From NCBI GenBank assembly GCA_021292165.1, contig CM037880.1:223044467-223108466 (forward strand): a DNA stretch of 64,000 nt, written 5' to 3'. Positions 1 through 10,147 of the stretch are shown piece after piece. A model generated the notes under the pieces. That model did no database searches and was not told the DNA's origin. It was given only the letters and a program-made list of their open reading frames with translations. Position numbers and translations under genes: made by a program. Every line of letters starts with the position of its first letter. Positions within the stretch are counted from its first letter, which is position 1. Source of the stretch: Shinisaurus crocodilurus (taxonomy: Eukaryota > Chordata > Lepidosauria > Squamata > Shinisauridae).

Positions 1-429
1 AAGGGCATTTTTTAAACAGGTTTTACCCAGTTTGCACTTTCCGGACTGAACAGGCACTCGGCTGCAATCTGCGGTCAAAGTCCATACATTTCTGAGCTTG
101 CAATGTGATTTGTGGGGGGGGAAACCAAAAAAATGTGTTCGACGGCATGCATACATTTGAAAAATGTGTACTTTTTCCAAAAAAAATGCACAGAAATATG
201 CTCTAATCAATGGGATTAAATATGCATGCATGCATTTCAAAGATGTTCACGACTGATGCGTACCTTTGGAAAAACCCTCATGAAAATACGCACGGATTTT
301 CCGTGCCAAAAGAGAGAGAGAAAAAAGCAAAGCTCGCAATCTGGTACAGACTCAAGTTGGAATGAGCTTTAAGATGAAATTCAGAGAATTTCGGCAAAAC
401 TTGAGCTTTGCTGATTTGCACATCCCTTG
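1..429 (-). repeat. Dispersed repeat R1, copy 1
   Basis: This block resembles the reverse complement of 58750-59179. Both carry the order pyrimidine-rich segment, cagtttgcac, a region ending in atctgcggtc, and acatttctgagcttgc. It ends with gatttgcacatccctt, similar to the terminus that ends in gcaccccta in the other copy, so it may be an old DNA transposon. The left end may lie outside the window. No coding potential is seen. Confidence 0.5.
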
Positions 430-499
430 TGTGGCTCCTTCGTCACATGGGCATCCTCGCTCGCTCGCTCCCAACCTGATATGAAGCGTGTCTAAATCC

Positions 500-1495
500 C
501 AGGGATGGGGACTCGGACTCGAGGACTCGACTCGTGAGTCGGACTGAGTCCCCCCTCTATCTCGACTCGGACTCGAGTCCCAATATTTTTAATGGGACTC
601 GAGACTCGACTCGGGACTCCGAGACAAGGACTCTTCAACATCCCTGGGCTGTGCCAGAAGGAGTGGAGAGGAGCTTGATTGCCAGCGAAGAGCGCATGGA
701 AGCGGATGTGCGCTGCTGCTCGGCCACTATGGACGGCTACCAGGAGTGCAGCCCCAACAGTGTGTCAAGATTTATTTTGATTGATGTGTTGCGTACTTGG
801 GAGAGGCAGAAGAAGGACCTGAGATTACTCTGTGTGGCTGCTCTGAGTGTGTTTCTGGTTCCAGCAAGTTCATCCACCAGTGGAGCGGGTGTTCAGTGAG
901 GGTGGAATTGTGATGAGATCTCACCATTCCAGAATGGGGGCCAAACATTTAGAAAAATCATGTTCCTCAAATGCAACATGGATAAGTTTAGGAAGTACAG
1001 CAGTATATTTTTTAAATCATTTTTCTAAAATGCAGCCCTTTGAGACATTTTTGGGTTTGGCTGCCTCTGCCTGCCTGTCTGGTGTTTCCCAGCCTCCTCT
1101 GCCTGCCTGGTCTCTTCTTGACCAGTTCCACAGTTTGAATTGTCCAAGACAAAGGCCTCTGCCTGCCTGCTTTGGGGTTCCCCTGCCTCCTCTGCCTGCC
1201 TGGTTATTTTGGGTTTGTCTGCCTGGTCTGTTCTTGTCAAAATCAGTGGCAGAGTTTTGAGATAAAAAGGCACACTTGTGCCTAGAATTTATTTAAGCCA
1301 CACATCTCTGAAGTAGCCTTATTTTGTTGGGGAAAAAACCCATTGATTTTAATAGGGACTCATGGAGTCAGCTTTGGGAGTGACTCGTGACTCGTGACTC
1401 GTGAGTCACCATTTTGGACCAAGGACTCGGACTCGGACTTGAGACTCGGGTCCAAAGACTCGTGACTCGAGACCAAGGACTCTTCAACATCCCTG
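500..1495 (+). mobile_element. Non-autonomous hAT element, GACTCG family, copy 1
   Basis: The 996-bp element starts cagggatggggactcgg and ends cttcaacatccctg, so the terminal inverted repeat is CAGGGATG. It is bounded by a perfect 8-bp duplication, ctaaatcc, at 492-499 and 1496-1503. Both subterminal regions (about 508-640 and 1370-1485) are dense in GACTCG and ACTCGTG hexamers on both strands, which could be transposase-binding sites. The centre (about 1045-1240) has repeated ctgcctgcctg motifs. No transposase frame is visible. The second copy is at 20085-20867. Confidence 0.9.
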
Positions 1496-1687
1496 CTAAA
1501 TCCCCTCCTTCCGTGCCGGCACGTGCTCTGCCTTGAGCCACAGGGAATGAGGTGTTGGGCGGGAGGGGACAGATCGAGCCGAGGGCTCCCCGTCACGGAG
1601 AGGTGGGCTCCTGATGGCACACAGGCAGACCGCACGGCTCCTGGCCTGCCTGGTGCGGGGGCTGCAGCTGTTGTGCTTCATCTGGAT

Positions 1688-1818
1688 CAGGGAGTGGCCC
1701 TCTGGATGTGGTTGGACTCCGACTCCCATGAGCCCCAGCCAGCATTGCCGACGGTGAGAGATGATGGGGGCTGCAGCCCAACATTATAAATTAGAGGTCC
1801 ACAAGTTGCCAGCCCCTG
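1688..1818. mobile_element. Degenerate palindromic hAT MITE
   Basis: This 131-bp element begins cagggagtggcc and ends ttgccagcccctg. Its arms carry ggttggactccgactccc and a decayed inverted counterpart around a cagccagc centre. Flanks are atctggat (1680-1687) and atctagat (1819-1826), a 7/8 target duplication with a central TA in the right copy. It is older than the P1 elements because the arms have many mismatches. Confidence 0.65.
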
Positions 1819-1989
1819 ATCTAGATAGGCTGGTCGATAAGCAAGCACTGGGGAGGAGTCAGCGGTCACGGCACATGCCGGCCTCGCCAGTGACGCGGGG
1901 AAATGGAGTCATCCGGTCCCGGAAGGCAATTTTAGTTTGCTACGTAGGAAGTTGCCACCTAGGACCTCCGAGGTCTTTAAAAGGAGATG

Positions 1990-2235
1990 AGGCAGATCCA
2001 CGGAGGATAAGGCTATCACTGGCTACTAGTCCTCGTGGCTATATGCTGCCTCCAGGGTCAGAGGCAGTGTGCCTCTTAATACCAAGTGCTGGGGAACATG
2101 GATGGGAGGGTGCCGTTCCACTCGTGTCCTGCTGGGGGGCTTCCCAGAGGCATCTGGCTGGCCTCTGTGGGAAAAGAACACTGGACTAGCAGGCTTGTGG
2201 CCTGATCCAGCACAACCCTCCTGAAGTTCTTCAGC
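1990..2235 (-). repeat. R2 SINE-like dispersed repeat
   Basis: The block reads, in reverse orientation, the same text as 43676-43945: a segment ending cctgatccagc at one end and ggctactagtcc plus tatatgctgcctcc at the other. R2 copies also occur at 32295, 35119 and 44517. I cannot assign an internal promoter or LINE partner, so the class is uncertain. Confidence 0.6.
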
Positions 2236-2292
2236 AGCCCCAGCCCCCGGCTTACTTCTCAGCTCAGCCACAGAAAGGGTGGCCAGGTCTTC

Positions 2293-2415
2293 GGAACGTC
2301 GGAAGCTGCCTTATCCTGACGCAGGCCCGGGGGGTCCATCTAGCTCACTATTGCTGATGCTGACTAGCAGCGGCAATGGCTCTCCGGGGTTTCAGGCGGG
2401 AGTCTTTCCCAACCC
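2293..2415 (-). mobile_element. tRNA-derived SINE, 3' part
   Basis: Read on the minus strand this matches the 3' body of the tRNA SINE family seen intact at 39340-39545: a segment from ctgaaaccc through the ggctagatggacc-like block to aaggcagcttcc. The tRNA head with A and B boxes is missing. Many substitutions indicate an old copy. Confidence 0.6.
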
Positions 2416-2570
2416 TACTGGACTCGTAGGGATGTACGGATTTTGTTAAATCCATTCCGTCTGTGTTTCATGGGTTTTCAGGTGTCTTTCGTTCCGTCGT
2501 CTGTTCATTGACAGAATCTGACTTTTTTTTTACAGGCGTACAAGAATTTCATTCCATTTGCGCAAGTGCG

Positions 2571-2680
2571 CATCAGTGCTACCTAGTACTAACATTCAAA
2601 GCCCTAAACGGCTTGGGGCCAGGGTATCTGAAGGATTGCATCCTCCCATATGTACCTGCCCGGACACTAAGATCCTTATT
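2571..2680 (+). pseudogene. L2-like LINE reverse transcriptase tail, upstream part
   Basis: The frame encodes TFKALNGLGPGYLKDCILPY, a motif typical of the end of L2/CR1-superfamily reverse transcriptases. It stops abruptly at 2680, where an opposite-strand L2-like 3' end begins, and the same element appears to resume at 3066. It is a 5'-truncated dead copy. Confidence 0.7.
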
Positions 2681-3065
2681 TATTTTATTTTATTTATTAC
2701 ATTTGCTAATCGCCCATCTGGCCGGTCACCCGGTCACCCTGGGCGATGTACAATTAAAACACTGCAATAATACATGACAATTAAATTATCTTAAAATCCT
2801 AACCCACCCCATATTCCCGCCTGAAATACCATGTTTTTAATGCGCGGCGGAAGCTCATCACGGAGGGGGCATGCTGAAGGTCACTAGGGAGGGAGTTCCA
2901 TAACTTGGGGGCCACCACAGAGAAGGCCCTCTTCCTAGTCCCCACCAGCCTGGCTGCTCTGGCTGATGGGATAAGGAGAAGGCCGTCTGTGGCAGATCTT
3001 GTTGAGCGGCCTACTTGATGTTGCTGGAGGCGCTCCTTGAGATAAACTGGGCTGAGAGCCCCTGC
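2681..3065 (-). mobile_element. L2-like LINE 3' end inserted in another L2-like element
   Basis: On the minus strand the frame 3068-2799 includes RKRAFSVVAPKLWNSLPSDL and then RRALKTW, the usual C-terminus of an L2-like reverse transcriptase. The 3' UTR follows, with the text complementary to catctggccggtcaccc and an A/T-rich tail. The same tail recurs at 13885, 34433 and 48250. It splits the plus-strand element 2571-3433. Confidence 0.75.
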
Positions 3066-3433
3066 CAAAGGAAGTGAGGCAGGTGGCTACCAGGAGGAGG
3101 GCCTTTTCTGCTGTGGCACCCCGGTTGTGGAATGAGCTCCCCAAAGAGGCTCGCCTGGCGCCTACATTGTACTCTTTCCGGTGCCAGGTGAAGACCTTTC
3201 TATTCTCCCAGGCATTTTAATCATTTTAATCATCTTAATCATTTTAATCTTGTAGTTGTTTTTAACTCTGTTATTGTAATTTGAGCTGCTGCTGCTAGCT
3301 TTGCTGCTTGTTTTTAATCTGTGGTTTTAAATTTTATATTTATATCGTATTGTATTTTATGGTTTTAACTGTTGTAAACCGCCCAAGAGAGCTTCGGCTA
3401 TTGGGCGGTACAAAAATGTATTAAATAAATAAA
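3066..3433 (+). pseudogene. L2-like LINE, downstream part with 3' tail
   Basis: It resumes in a frame containing RRRAFSAVAPRLWNELPKEA and KTFLFSQAF, then a stop. The 3' UTR ends with the typical aaaccgcccaagagagcttc block and a short (taaa)n tail at 3420-3435. With 2571-2680 it makes one 5'-truncated element. Confidence 0.75.
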
Positions 3434-4236
3434 TAAGTGCACACTTTCAGTCACGTGCATGAGCTCGCACATGCTTCTGCTAAAGCACATTAGTGCAAGT
3501 GTAAATTTGTGCAAAAAAAACCCCCACAAGTTTTTTTTTTTTTAACCCAACTTGCGGAATCTGCAGTTTGGATTTATAGAACTCCGAACACATTAGCTAA
3601 AAAACCTTCCCCCTCCCTTTGTGCAGTTTTGTCCCCCAAAGTTCTACTTACTACAGACGGCGCCATGGTGGGCAGAAGCAGCCAGGTGAAGCAAGCTGCT
3701 GTCGTTTGGCCCTCAGAAAAAGCCTGAGGTTGTCGTGAACGGGTCTCACTTTTGTGCCCTGGGCCGCCTAAATCTCACCCCCCCCACTTGGGGGGTTTAC
3801 AGTCAAAGGCCCAGAGAGCCATCCCTGCCTGGGGGGGAAAGGAGCGGGACGAGTGGAAATGGCATCTTCCTCCGTCGGCTCTAAACCATCACTCATTTTT
3901 GAACTTATTTCAACATATATTTTAAACAGCTCAGTAATTTAAACAATCCAATAACTTAAATTGCTGGGCATAGTTAAGAGCCCCTTGAATTATTAAAGCC
4001 CTTAATGTTCTTGGTTATGTGTAATATATATATATATATCCACTTTTTGGAACTGTCAGGCCAGCAATCTCAGATGAATGATTGACATCTCTGAGCCTTC
4101 AAACTGCACTGCTTTGCCAGCTCTTAAGAGACCAGCGAAAAAGTTGTTCCAGCCTCCCCGTGAACATGGCTCTTTTGTCCCTAGTTTTCCCTTTCTTCTT
4201 GTTGCATGTTTACAGTCATGGCTGCCTAAGACATTA
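3434..4236. other. No recognised feature
   Basis: About 800 bases without a recognised gene or repeat apart from a short (TA)n run near 4025-4039. Open frames here are short and lack family similarity. Confidence 0.4.
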
Positions 4237-4244
4237 TGCGATGC

Positions 4245-4379
4245 CAGTGTCCTCCAACCTTGGGTCCCCAGAGGTTTTTGGCCTACAACTCCCAGCATGC
4301 CCCAGCCAGCATAGCTGGCTGGGGCATGCTGGGAGTTGTAGGCCAAAAACCTCTGGGGACCCAAAGTTGGAGGACACTG
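4245..4379. mobile_element. P1 palindromic hAT MITE
   Basis: The 135-bp element starts cagtgtcctccaaccttggg and ends cccaaagttggaggacactg, a nearly perfect hairpin along its whole length around the centre gccagcatagctggc. Flanks are tgcgatgc (4237-4244) and tgctatgc (4380-4387), a 7/8 duplication. The arms contain ctacaactcccagcatgcc. Its right flank is reproduced next to the left MITE of the composite at 37788. Confidence 0.88.
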
Positions 4380-4584
4380 TGCTATGCATTCCAGACATTA
4401 GGATCCCAGAGATGTGGGACCCCCAGTATAGACCAGTGACTTAAGAGGTGGCTGATATTAAAAGTTCAGCCATTTAGGCTTTGAGTGACAGCTGAATATT
4501 CATCCAAGTAATTCGGCAATACCGACCCAGGGGATCCGGGTGGCACAAAGTATGAATGTAACGTGTACTGTGGATAAGAATCCA
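4380..4584. repeat. Segment duplicated at 37908-38113
   Basis: This 205-bp stretch, from the MITE boundary to gtggataagaatcca, recurs in the same orientation at 37908-38113 with a few substitutions. In both places it lies directly right of a P1 MITE. Beyond 4584 the two loci differ. It has no coding sense. It is either a local duplicate or part of a wider repeat family. Confidence 0.85.
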
Positions 4585-4901
4585 TCGTCGTATCTCATAA
4601 GAATGTCGTTCATTACAATCTGTGAGTGCTAACTGTAAGTAAGGAGCTATTAGCGATATGTGCCATAAGCTAGCTTTAAGTGCAAAATGTGTTCTTGGAA
4701 CTGGAGCAAAGAAGCTTGCCACAGGTGGGTCGGTTAGTTCTTGGAAGTGAAAGGCTCATTACCTCATGAGGAGAGGAACCTTCACAAGGGAGCTTCTGAA
4801 GTCAGCCGTCAGCCTGGCTGCGTTATGGAGACGCCCTCCTGAGGTCATGACATGAGTAAGAGCGCTGACCGAGTCCAAAAAGTCAAGGTGCACAGGTGTG
4901 C
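4585..4901. other. No recognised feature
   Basis: Nothing recognisable on either strand between the duplicated segment and the next hAT element. Confidence 0.4.
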
Positions 4902-4909
4902 GTTTAAGA

Positions 4910-5154
4910 CAGTGCTTCTCAATTATTTTCTGTCATGCCCCCCCTAGGAAGAAGAAAACATTTCGCGCCCCCCGCGCGACTGTAAATAGTATCATTTGTC
5001 TATAAAATTGTTATAAGTACACCTCTGCATAACACTGTATCCTTATTAACGTATAAGAGAATAAAAAAAGAAAGAAATGTGGTTCAAACGAGCCCCCCTT
5101 TACGGAGCCTCGCGCCCCCCCTGGGGGGCCCGCCCCACTATTTGAGAAGCACTG
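4910..5154 (+). mobile_element. hAT MITE, CAGTGCTTCTCAA family, copy 1
   Basis: The 245-bp element starts cagtgcttctcaattatt and ends atttgagaagcactg. A perfect 8-bp duplication, gtttaaga, flanks it at 4902-4909 and 5155-5162. The interior carries C-rich runs such as cgcgccccccctgggggg. A longer inverted relative lies at 58026-58372 and includes interior sequence missing here. Confidence 0.92.
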
Positions 5155-5605
5155 GTTTAAGATAAAGGAACTGGAGCTATGGCCAGGTAGAATGTTATAA
5201 CTGGTAAAAATTTGGCATGGTTGACCAGAGGGATCCTGGGAGAACGAGAAGCCTACCAAACATGATTCCCTAAGCTCTGCCAACTGTGCCTGCCAAGCAG
5301 GTAACTGTAAGATCTTAATGACAACTGCTTTCTCGGTTCAGAGGAATAGAAATTAGAATATCTCACATGCTGGATGCTGCATCCATCAGGTCTTTTAAAA
5401 ATACATCTCTGCCGTCATTATTCGTCTGGGTGGTCTTGCGCATGTCGCATGGCAGCCCAGACAGTAAAAGATGGGTGGGTGGACTGAGCAGGCGGTGAGA
5501 TGGAACAGGGAGGAACAGGGAGGAGGCAAACGGGATCTGTTGGGGATGAGAGTGTGCCCGAGACATTATGATCTGAGCATCCTGGACGGGCAGCAGGCAT
5601 CACTG
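5155..5605. other. No recognised feature
   Basis: No gene or family that I recognise; sequence composition is ordinary. Confidence 0.4.
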
Positions 5606-5853
5606 ATTTAATTATTTATTATATTTATACCTCGCCTTTTTTCCTGCAAGGAACCCAAGGCGGCTTACAGAATCCTCCTCCTCCTCCACGCCTCCATTTG
5701 ATCCTCAGAACAACAACCCTGTGAGGTAGTTGAGGCTGAGAGTCAGTGACTGGCCCAAAGTCACCCAGTGAGCTTCATGGCCGAGCGGGGACTAGAACCC
5801 GGATCTCCCGAGTCCCAGTCCAACACTGTCGCCACTAGGCCACGCTGGCTCTC
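5606..5853 (-). mobile_element. Sauria-type SINE
   Basis: Minus-strand copy. Reading in reverse: a tRNA-like head (agccagcgtggcctagtggc), a B-box region in the gggttctagtcccc text, the conserved gggccagtcactgac and acctcacagggttgttg blocks, and an A/T tail. Sauria SINEs are tRNA-derived with a Bov-B-type LINE tail and are typical of squamates. Confidence 0.85.
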
Positions 5854-6069
5854 TCTCACACACCCTCTCCCCCTATTCCTGGGCAAGCTGTTCCTCACTG
5901 GGTCCTGGGTGCAGCGGGGGAGTATATTTTTGGTCAGGGTGGCGATAATGGAAGTTGCAGGACATCTGGAGGGTGCCGCCCGGGTTGGGGGAGACTGCTC
6001 TAGCAAGTGGTTTTGTCCCACGTGCACCAAGTATTTCCTCAGCCCCCTCACAGGGGACTCACTGCCTGG

Positions 6070-6262
6070 TCCTGCCTGGTCTGGTCAGTCAGCCCAATAC
6101 CATGGGCTCCTCCGACTTGGAGTGGTTGCCCAAATCTCATGCAGGAGGACCGGGGTCTTTCCCAGACTTGTTGCCCGCAAACATTTCAGGTGGAGATGAT
6201 GCCAGGAAGTGAATCCTGGATTCTGATATATGCAAAGCATGTGCTCCATCCTTAAGTTATGC
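6070..6262 (-). mobile_element. Decayed tRNA-derived SINE
   Basis: On the minus strand a head resembling gagcacatgctttgcata is followed by a B-box-like region and the body of the tRNA SINE family seen at 39340. Substitutions are frequent. Just upstream (about 5955-5998) lies a fragment with gacatctggagggtgcc, the arm of a P3 MITE. Confidence 0.5.
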
Positions 6263-6278
6263 CCGCACCCAGATGACC

Positions 6279-6525
6279 TGATGTGAAGGATTGAGGCCTA
6301 CACAGGCTTAAGTTTGTTGAAGCCTGAAGGCCCAAACACTTCCCTAGATTAGTTGAAGCCTGAAGGCCCAAACACTCCAGGATGGGAGGGGGAGTTTGAG
6401 AGTTTTAGTTCACCCAATAGAAGTTAAGAATTAGTCTCCTGATCAAGGTCACCTGATTATAACCTTCCACTCCTGGGAAGGCAATATATGTGTGGGGTGT
6501 GGTCAGCAGGAAGAGGAGAGACAGC

Positions 6526-6560
<35 letters not shown>

Positions 6561-6738
6561 ACTGACTGACGAGAAGAGAGGTAGTCTGAAGTTGAGCTAG
6601 AGAACCTTGTATTAGTTGTTTGTTTTATTTTATCATACTTGCTTTTGAATTATAACCACTCTATTAAGTAAATACCCTAATATAATAAGTAAAGTGTTGT
6701 TGTGTACCCTGGTTTGTTGGAGTGACTTATTCACCACA
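6279..6738 (+). mobile_element. Possible solo LTR
   Basis: The block begins tgatgtgaagg and ends attcaccaca, so TG/CA ends are available. A purine-rich (AG)n stretch lies at 6529-6557 and an A/T-rich region with ctaatataataagtaaag lies near the end. An imperfect direct repeat containing gaagcctgaaggcccaaaca occurs near 6318 and 6354. I see no clear target duplication, primer-binding site or coding region, so this is a tentative call. Confidence 0.3.
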
Positions 6739-8046
6739 TCTAAAGCCTACACCCATGCTACTGGAAGCAGGCAAAGGATTTGATCTCCTGGAACGGGAGA
6801 GGCTTTGAGAAGAGGCAGAGATCTTCCAAAGGCAGGTCGAGGGGTTCCTGCAGTAGCGGAACCTTGACACCTGAGCATGGATGTTCAATTAGATGCACAC
6901 ATGCTTTGGGCAATGCCACCCTTTCACCCCACGGCAAGGTGTGAGTCTTGATACCACTGGGCTGTTCAGCGCGGGACCATAACAGAGGCCTCTGTCAAGT
7001 CCGTGAAGGTTACACGCCACAAGGTTCAAAGGCTGCGCAGGAGGCCAGCTCCCTCTACGTCTGCAACCACCGGCGCTTGGATGTAACCAGAGAGCACCAC
7101 CCGATCATTATCGGTATACTTATGAAGGTCTAATAGCTTGCATAAAAGTCACAAAGATTATAAGATAAATATTTTCCTGGAGGCTGGGGACCTTTTGCAG
7201 CATTTTCTGCACTTGGGCAAGCTATTAAAAAAAAAAAAGGTGGAATTCCATTTCGGCTTATTAAGGAGGCATGATTCATTCAAGTCAGCCAGCTGATCTC
7301 CAAAGGCCTTTAATAAAGTCCCACCCCTTTTTTCTGGCTGGCCCACCCCAAATCTCTAACTCCCTGTCCCCATGCCGGTCCCATCTCTCTGTGTCTTGAG
7401 CACAACGCTAGCAGCAAGAAGATCGCTATGAGCTGTTAACCCAGCAAAAGTCATGGGAAAGGCTGGGGGCTTCCATACTGGCTGACCCAGATTCACCAGT
7501 TGCAGCTGGGCCTGCTCCATCAGTGGCTACAGCTGGGCCTCCCTCCTCATGAGTAGACCCTTGCTCCTGAGTAGAACCTTTCTCTGGAGTAAACCCTGGG
7601 GGGGAAAGGTTTGCTACAAGCCGGGCGGGCACGCTGACAACTCCGAGCACCCCACCTGGTTCGTCACCACCGCTCGTGCTCTGGCGAGTCACGGAATGAG
7701 GAAAGAGAGTGAGGAACCATGGCTGGGATGGTGCTGAAGGTTCCTCTGGTGAAGTATCCCTGCAACAGGCCTGTTCAAGTTACCCTGCATCCTCTGTGGG
7801 AGGGGGGGTTGTTGAGGGATCCCAGTCCTCCTCCTCCTCTGAAGAGCTCTCCCCTGGTTCGGGGTTTGACAGGAGCCCGACACCTGCCCCTCTTGTTTGT
7901 AATGGCGGCCAGTTCCCTGATCTCAACAGCATCGTTTCTTATGTTACTGAACATGGGTGCATCCACAGGACCATAAAGAATCACTGTGGCCGCCAGGACC
8001 AGCATACCAGCAGCAACCACTACAAGCAACGACTTAATGCAAAGGG
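6739..8046. other. No recognised gene
   Basis: About 1.3 kb without a recognised family. Minus-strand frames at 7426-7692 and 7775-8029 are Gly/Ser/Ala/Glu-rich. They could be remnants of a retroelement gag-like region, but no motif supports this. Confidence 0.35.
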
Positions 8047-8142
8047 AGGGGCCAATAGCTCAGTGTGACAGAGCACCGGCTTTGCAGGTAGAAGGTCCCA
8101 GGTTCAATCCCCGGCATCTCCAGTTAGAGCAAGGAAAGAATC
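8047..8142 (+). mobile_element. tRNA-derived SINE, 5' part (interrupted)
   Basis: The head reads ggggccaatagctcagtgtg, followed by the B-box block ggttcaatccccggcat and cagttagagcaaggaaagaatc. The body stops at 8142 and resumes at 9232 with agaatccggcctgaaacccc, so the SINE was split by an insertion of about 1.1 kb. Confidence 0.75.
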
Positions 8143-8300
8143 AGTGGAAGACCAACAACCTGGTCTTCTGCGCGGGTTCAATGCTAAGGGGGTAGCGAGT
8201 CTTGGGGGCGGGCCTTCTCCGAGGTCTCTCTGCGACTATCACCCTTAGCCCAGAACAAAGGGATAACTTATAGCCACAAAAGTATCTTTTATAAAACAAG

Positions 8301-8306
8301 TTTATT
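8301..8306 (-). terminator. Polyadenylation signal AATAAA (minus strand)
   Basis: The minus strand reads gtaaataaacttg. It lies about 430 bp downstream of the minus-strand TATA-like box, a plausible R-region length for an LTR. Confidence 0.4.
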
Positions 8307-8427
8307 TACAAAATCACCTTCACAAACCCAGACACACGCCAGCAATACAGCTTATCAGTACGGTACAAAGTAGCAAGCAAGAAGTCTCAAGGACACCGTG
8401 ATTTCAGGGCTCTCAGCTAGTTAGTTC

Positions 8428-8600
8428 AGCTCGGGTCCCGGCAGAGGCCCGGTCAACCGCACGCTGCTAGCTGGGTTCCCGGCGGAGGTCCGGTCTACCC
8501 AAGCGGCTAGCTGGGTTCCCGGCGGAGGTCCGGTCTACCCAAGCGGCTCGTGAGTGATTTCAGCTTGGTTTCCCGGGGGTCCGGTCAACCCAAGCGGCCA
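8428..8600. repeat. 40-bp direct repeats
   Basis: Two nearly exact 40-bp units start at 8466 and 8506 (gctagctgggttcccggcgg and onward), with two more degenerate units on either side. They lie in the presumed transcribed part of the LTR-like insert. Confidence 0.75.
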
Positions 8601-8729
8601 GTGATTTCAGCTAGCTGGAGCACGCCGGGTGCTGCTACCCGGGGTTGCCGATCCCTTCGTTCCCTTACCCCAGGCATGGGGCAAGATTGCTGATCAGGTC
8701 CAACAACCCAGTTCCCTTGCGCAGGGTGT

Positions 8730-8735
8730 TTTATA
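8730..8735 (-). promoter_or_regulatory. TATA-like box (minus strand)
   Basis: The minus strand reads caaggtataaaacacc here, about 35 bp beyond the CCAAT-box repeats. It would drive leftward transcription through the 40-bp repeats toward the AATAAA at 8301. Confidence 0.4.
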
Positions 8736-8769
8736 CCTTGGGTTTCAGGTAGCCCCTCCCTCTGTAATC

Positions 8770-8917
8770 AAGTGGGTGGCCAACCAGGTGGGTTGCCACC
8801 CTCCTCAGGTGGGTGGCCAATCAGGTGGGTTGCCACCCTCCTCAGGTGGGTGGCCAATCAGGTGGGTTGCCACCCTCCTCAGGTGGGTGGCCAATCAGGG
8901 GGGTTGACACCTTCCCC
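8770..8917 (-). promoter_or_regulatory. 37-bp repeats with CCAAT boxes
   Basis: Units start at 8770, 8807, 8844 and 8881. Units two to four each contain ggccaatcag, a good NF-Y site; the first has ggccaaccag. The array lies upstream of the minus-strand TATA-like box, the position of an LTR enhancer. The function is inferred from layout only. Confidence 0.55.
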
Positions 8918-9231
8918 CTGTGGGGTGGGGTCCCTTTGAAGCCACTTGCTTAATGGTCCCATCCTGTGGTGTTGAATGGTCCTTTCTTATGGGTGCCGAA
9001 GTGTCTGCTCTGGCAAGGTATTCAAGTCTTATGTAGATGGGGCTGATATACGAGAGCATTGACGAACCTGGGGATGCTTCCTGCCTTCCCCCCTGGGGTG
9101 ATTCTATGCAGATGTTGTTTGTCCCCTTTGGTCTCTGTGGAGACTGGCTGTCTCCCTCCCCTGGGTCTCCTTCCCCCCTCCTTGGTGAGTGTGTGTGTGT
9201 CAGAAAGGGGTTTTAGGTTGGCTTTCTCCAC

Positions 9232-9350
9232 AGAATCCGGCCTGAAACCCCAGAGGGAGAGCTGCCGGTGCTGCCAGTCCGTGCCGACCATACTGGCCTA
9301 GATGGACCCAGGGTCTGACTCAGGAGAAGGCAGCTTCCTAGGTTCCTGTG
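9232..9350 (+). mobile_element. tRNA-derived SINE, 3' part (resumes)
   Basis: It continues the SINE begun at 8047: cctgaaacccc, gagagctgccgg, tggcctagatggaccc, ggtctgactcagg, aaggcagcttccta. Only the insert 8143-9231 separates the halves. Confidence 0.75.
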
Positions 9351-9926
9351 ACTCAGGCACCCCCTGGAAGGCCAAGGGGATGTTCTGGCTCGATGCTCTA
9401 CAACTTAATTAACACTGGCCTGGTGTGCCGGATGCGGGCCTAGAGGCAGAAAATGAAAACCTTCCCCCAAAAGCCTACATGGCATGTACCGGGGGAGATG
9501 CCCAGTGGGGGAGTCAAATGGACCTCCCAGGAAAGTGACCACCTCTCCGCTTGCAGCTGGGGCTGGGCAGCCTCCTTGCCACCTGGGCTTGGCCAGCAGA
9601 ATCAGATGGGGGGGGGGGTGCGGCCCCTTTCAGACAACCTTGTGAGGAAGAGGAGGAAGCCATCGGCCTGCTGCTCTCACGCCCGCCCCCTTCCTGCCAC
9701 ATCCCAGACCGTGCAGGAGACGAGACGCCGGTAACTTGAGAACCTTCCCTAACGTAAGCCGACCGAGACGCTCTTCTCCGGTCCTCTGGGGCAAAGGCAA
9801 TGTCACCCCACACATTCACAGGACACAGGCACACCCGCCCGCTCCCTGTCGCCAGCCTGGCTGTGCTGTGCTGTCTCCTGTCACCCGCTGCAATTGCTGG
9901 AAGGGGTGAGATAGCAGTGGATGGAT
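9351..9926. other. No recognised feature
   Basis: GC-rich unassigned sequence. Overlapping frames at 9453-9834 on both strands have no recognisable family. Confidence 0.4.
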
Positions 9927-9993
9927 GAAGAAGAAGAAGAAGAAGAAGAAGAAGAAGAAGAAGAAGAAGAAGAAGAAGAAGAAGAAGAAGAAG
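9927..9993. repeat. (GAA)n microsatellite
   Basis: Uninterrupted GAA/AAG triplets for about 67 bases. The poly-Lys and poly-Ser frames over it are artefacts. Confidence 0.98.
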
Positions 9994-10147
9994 CAGCTTT
10001 CAGATATGAAGCAGTCTCAAGTGCCTGAGTTCCAAAGACCCACACACAGACAGAGTGGAGCGGTCCTTTTGCAGGACTCAGGTGGGCCTGGAACCCGTTT
10101 TCAATGCGGGGGCTGGAAGGCAGGAAGTAAGAACAGTGTATCCTAAG

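Larger units (their letters stand above)
8143..9231 (-). mobile_element. LTR-like insert splitting a SINE
   Basis: The insert of 1089 bp is flanked by agaatc at 8137-8142 and 9232-9237, a candidate 6-bp target duplication. On the minus strand it has four 37-bp direct repeats with inverted CCAAT boxes, then a TATA-like box at 8730-8735 and an AATAAA signal at 8301-8306, which is LTR order. The ends (agtgg at the left, ctccac at the right) are not a clean TG/CA pair and no gag or pol frame is present. It could be a solo LTR or a non-autonomous element. Confidence 0.5.

Noticed and set aside
8770..8917. CRISPR-like repeat array
   Set aside because: The units are directly adjacent with no spacers, in a vertebrate-type genome; they are a tandem enhancer-like array.
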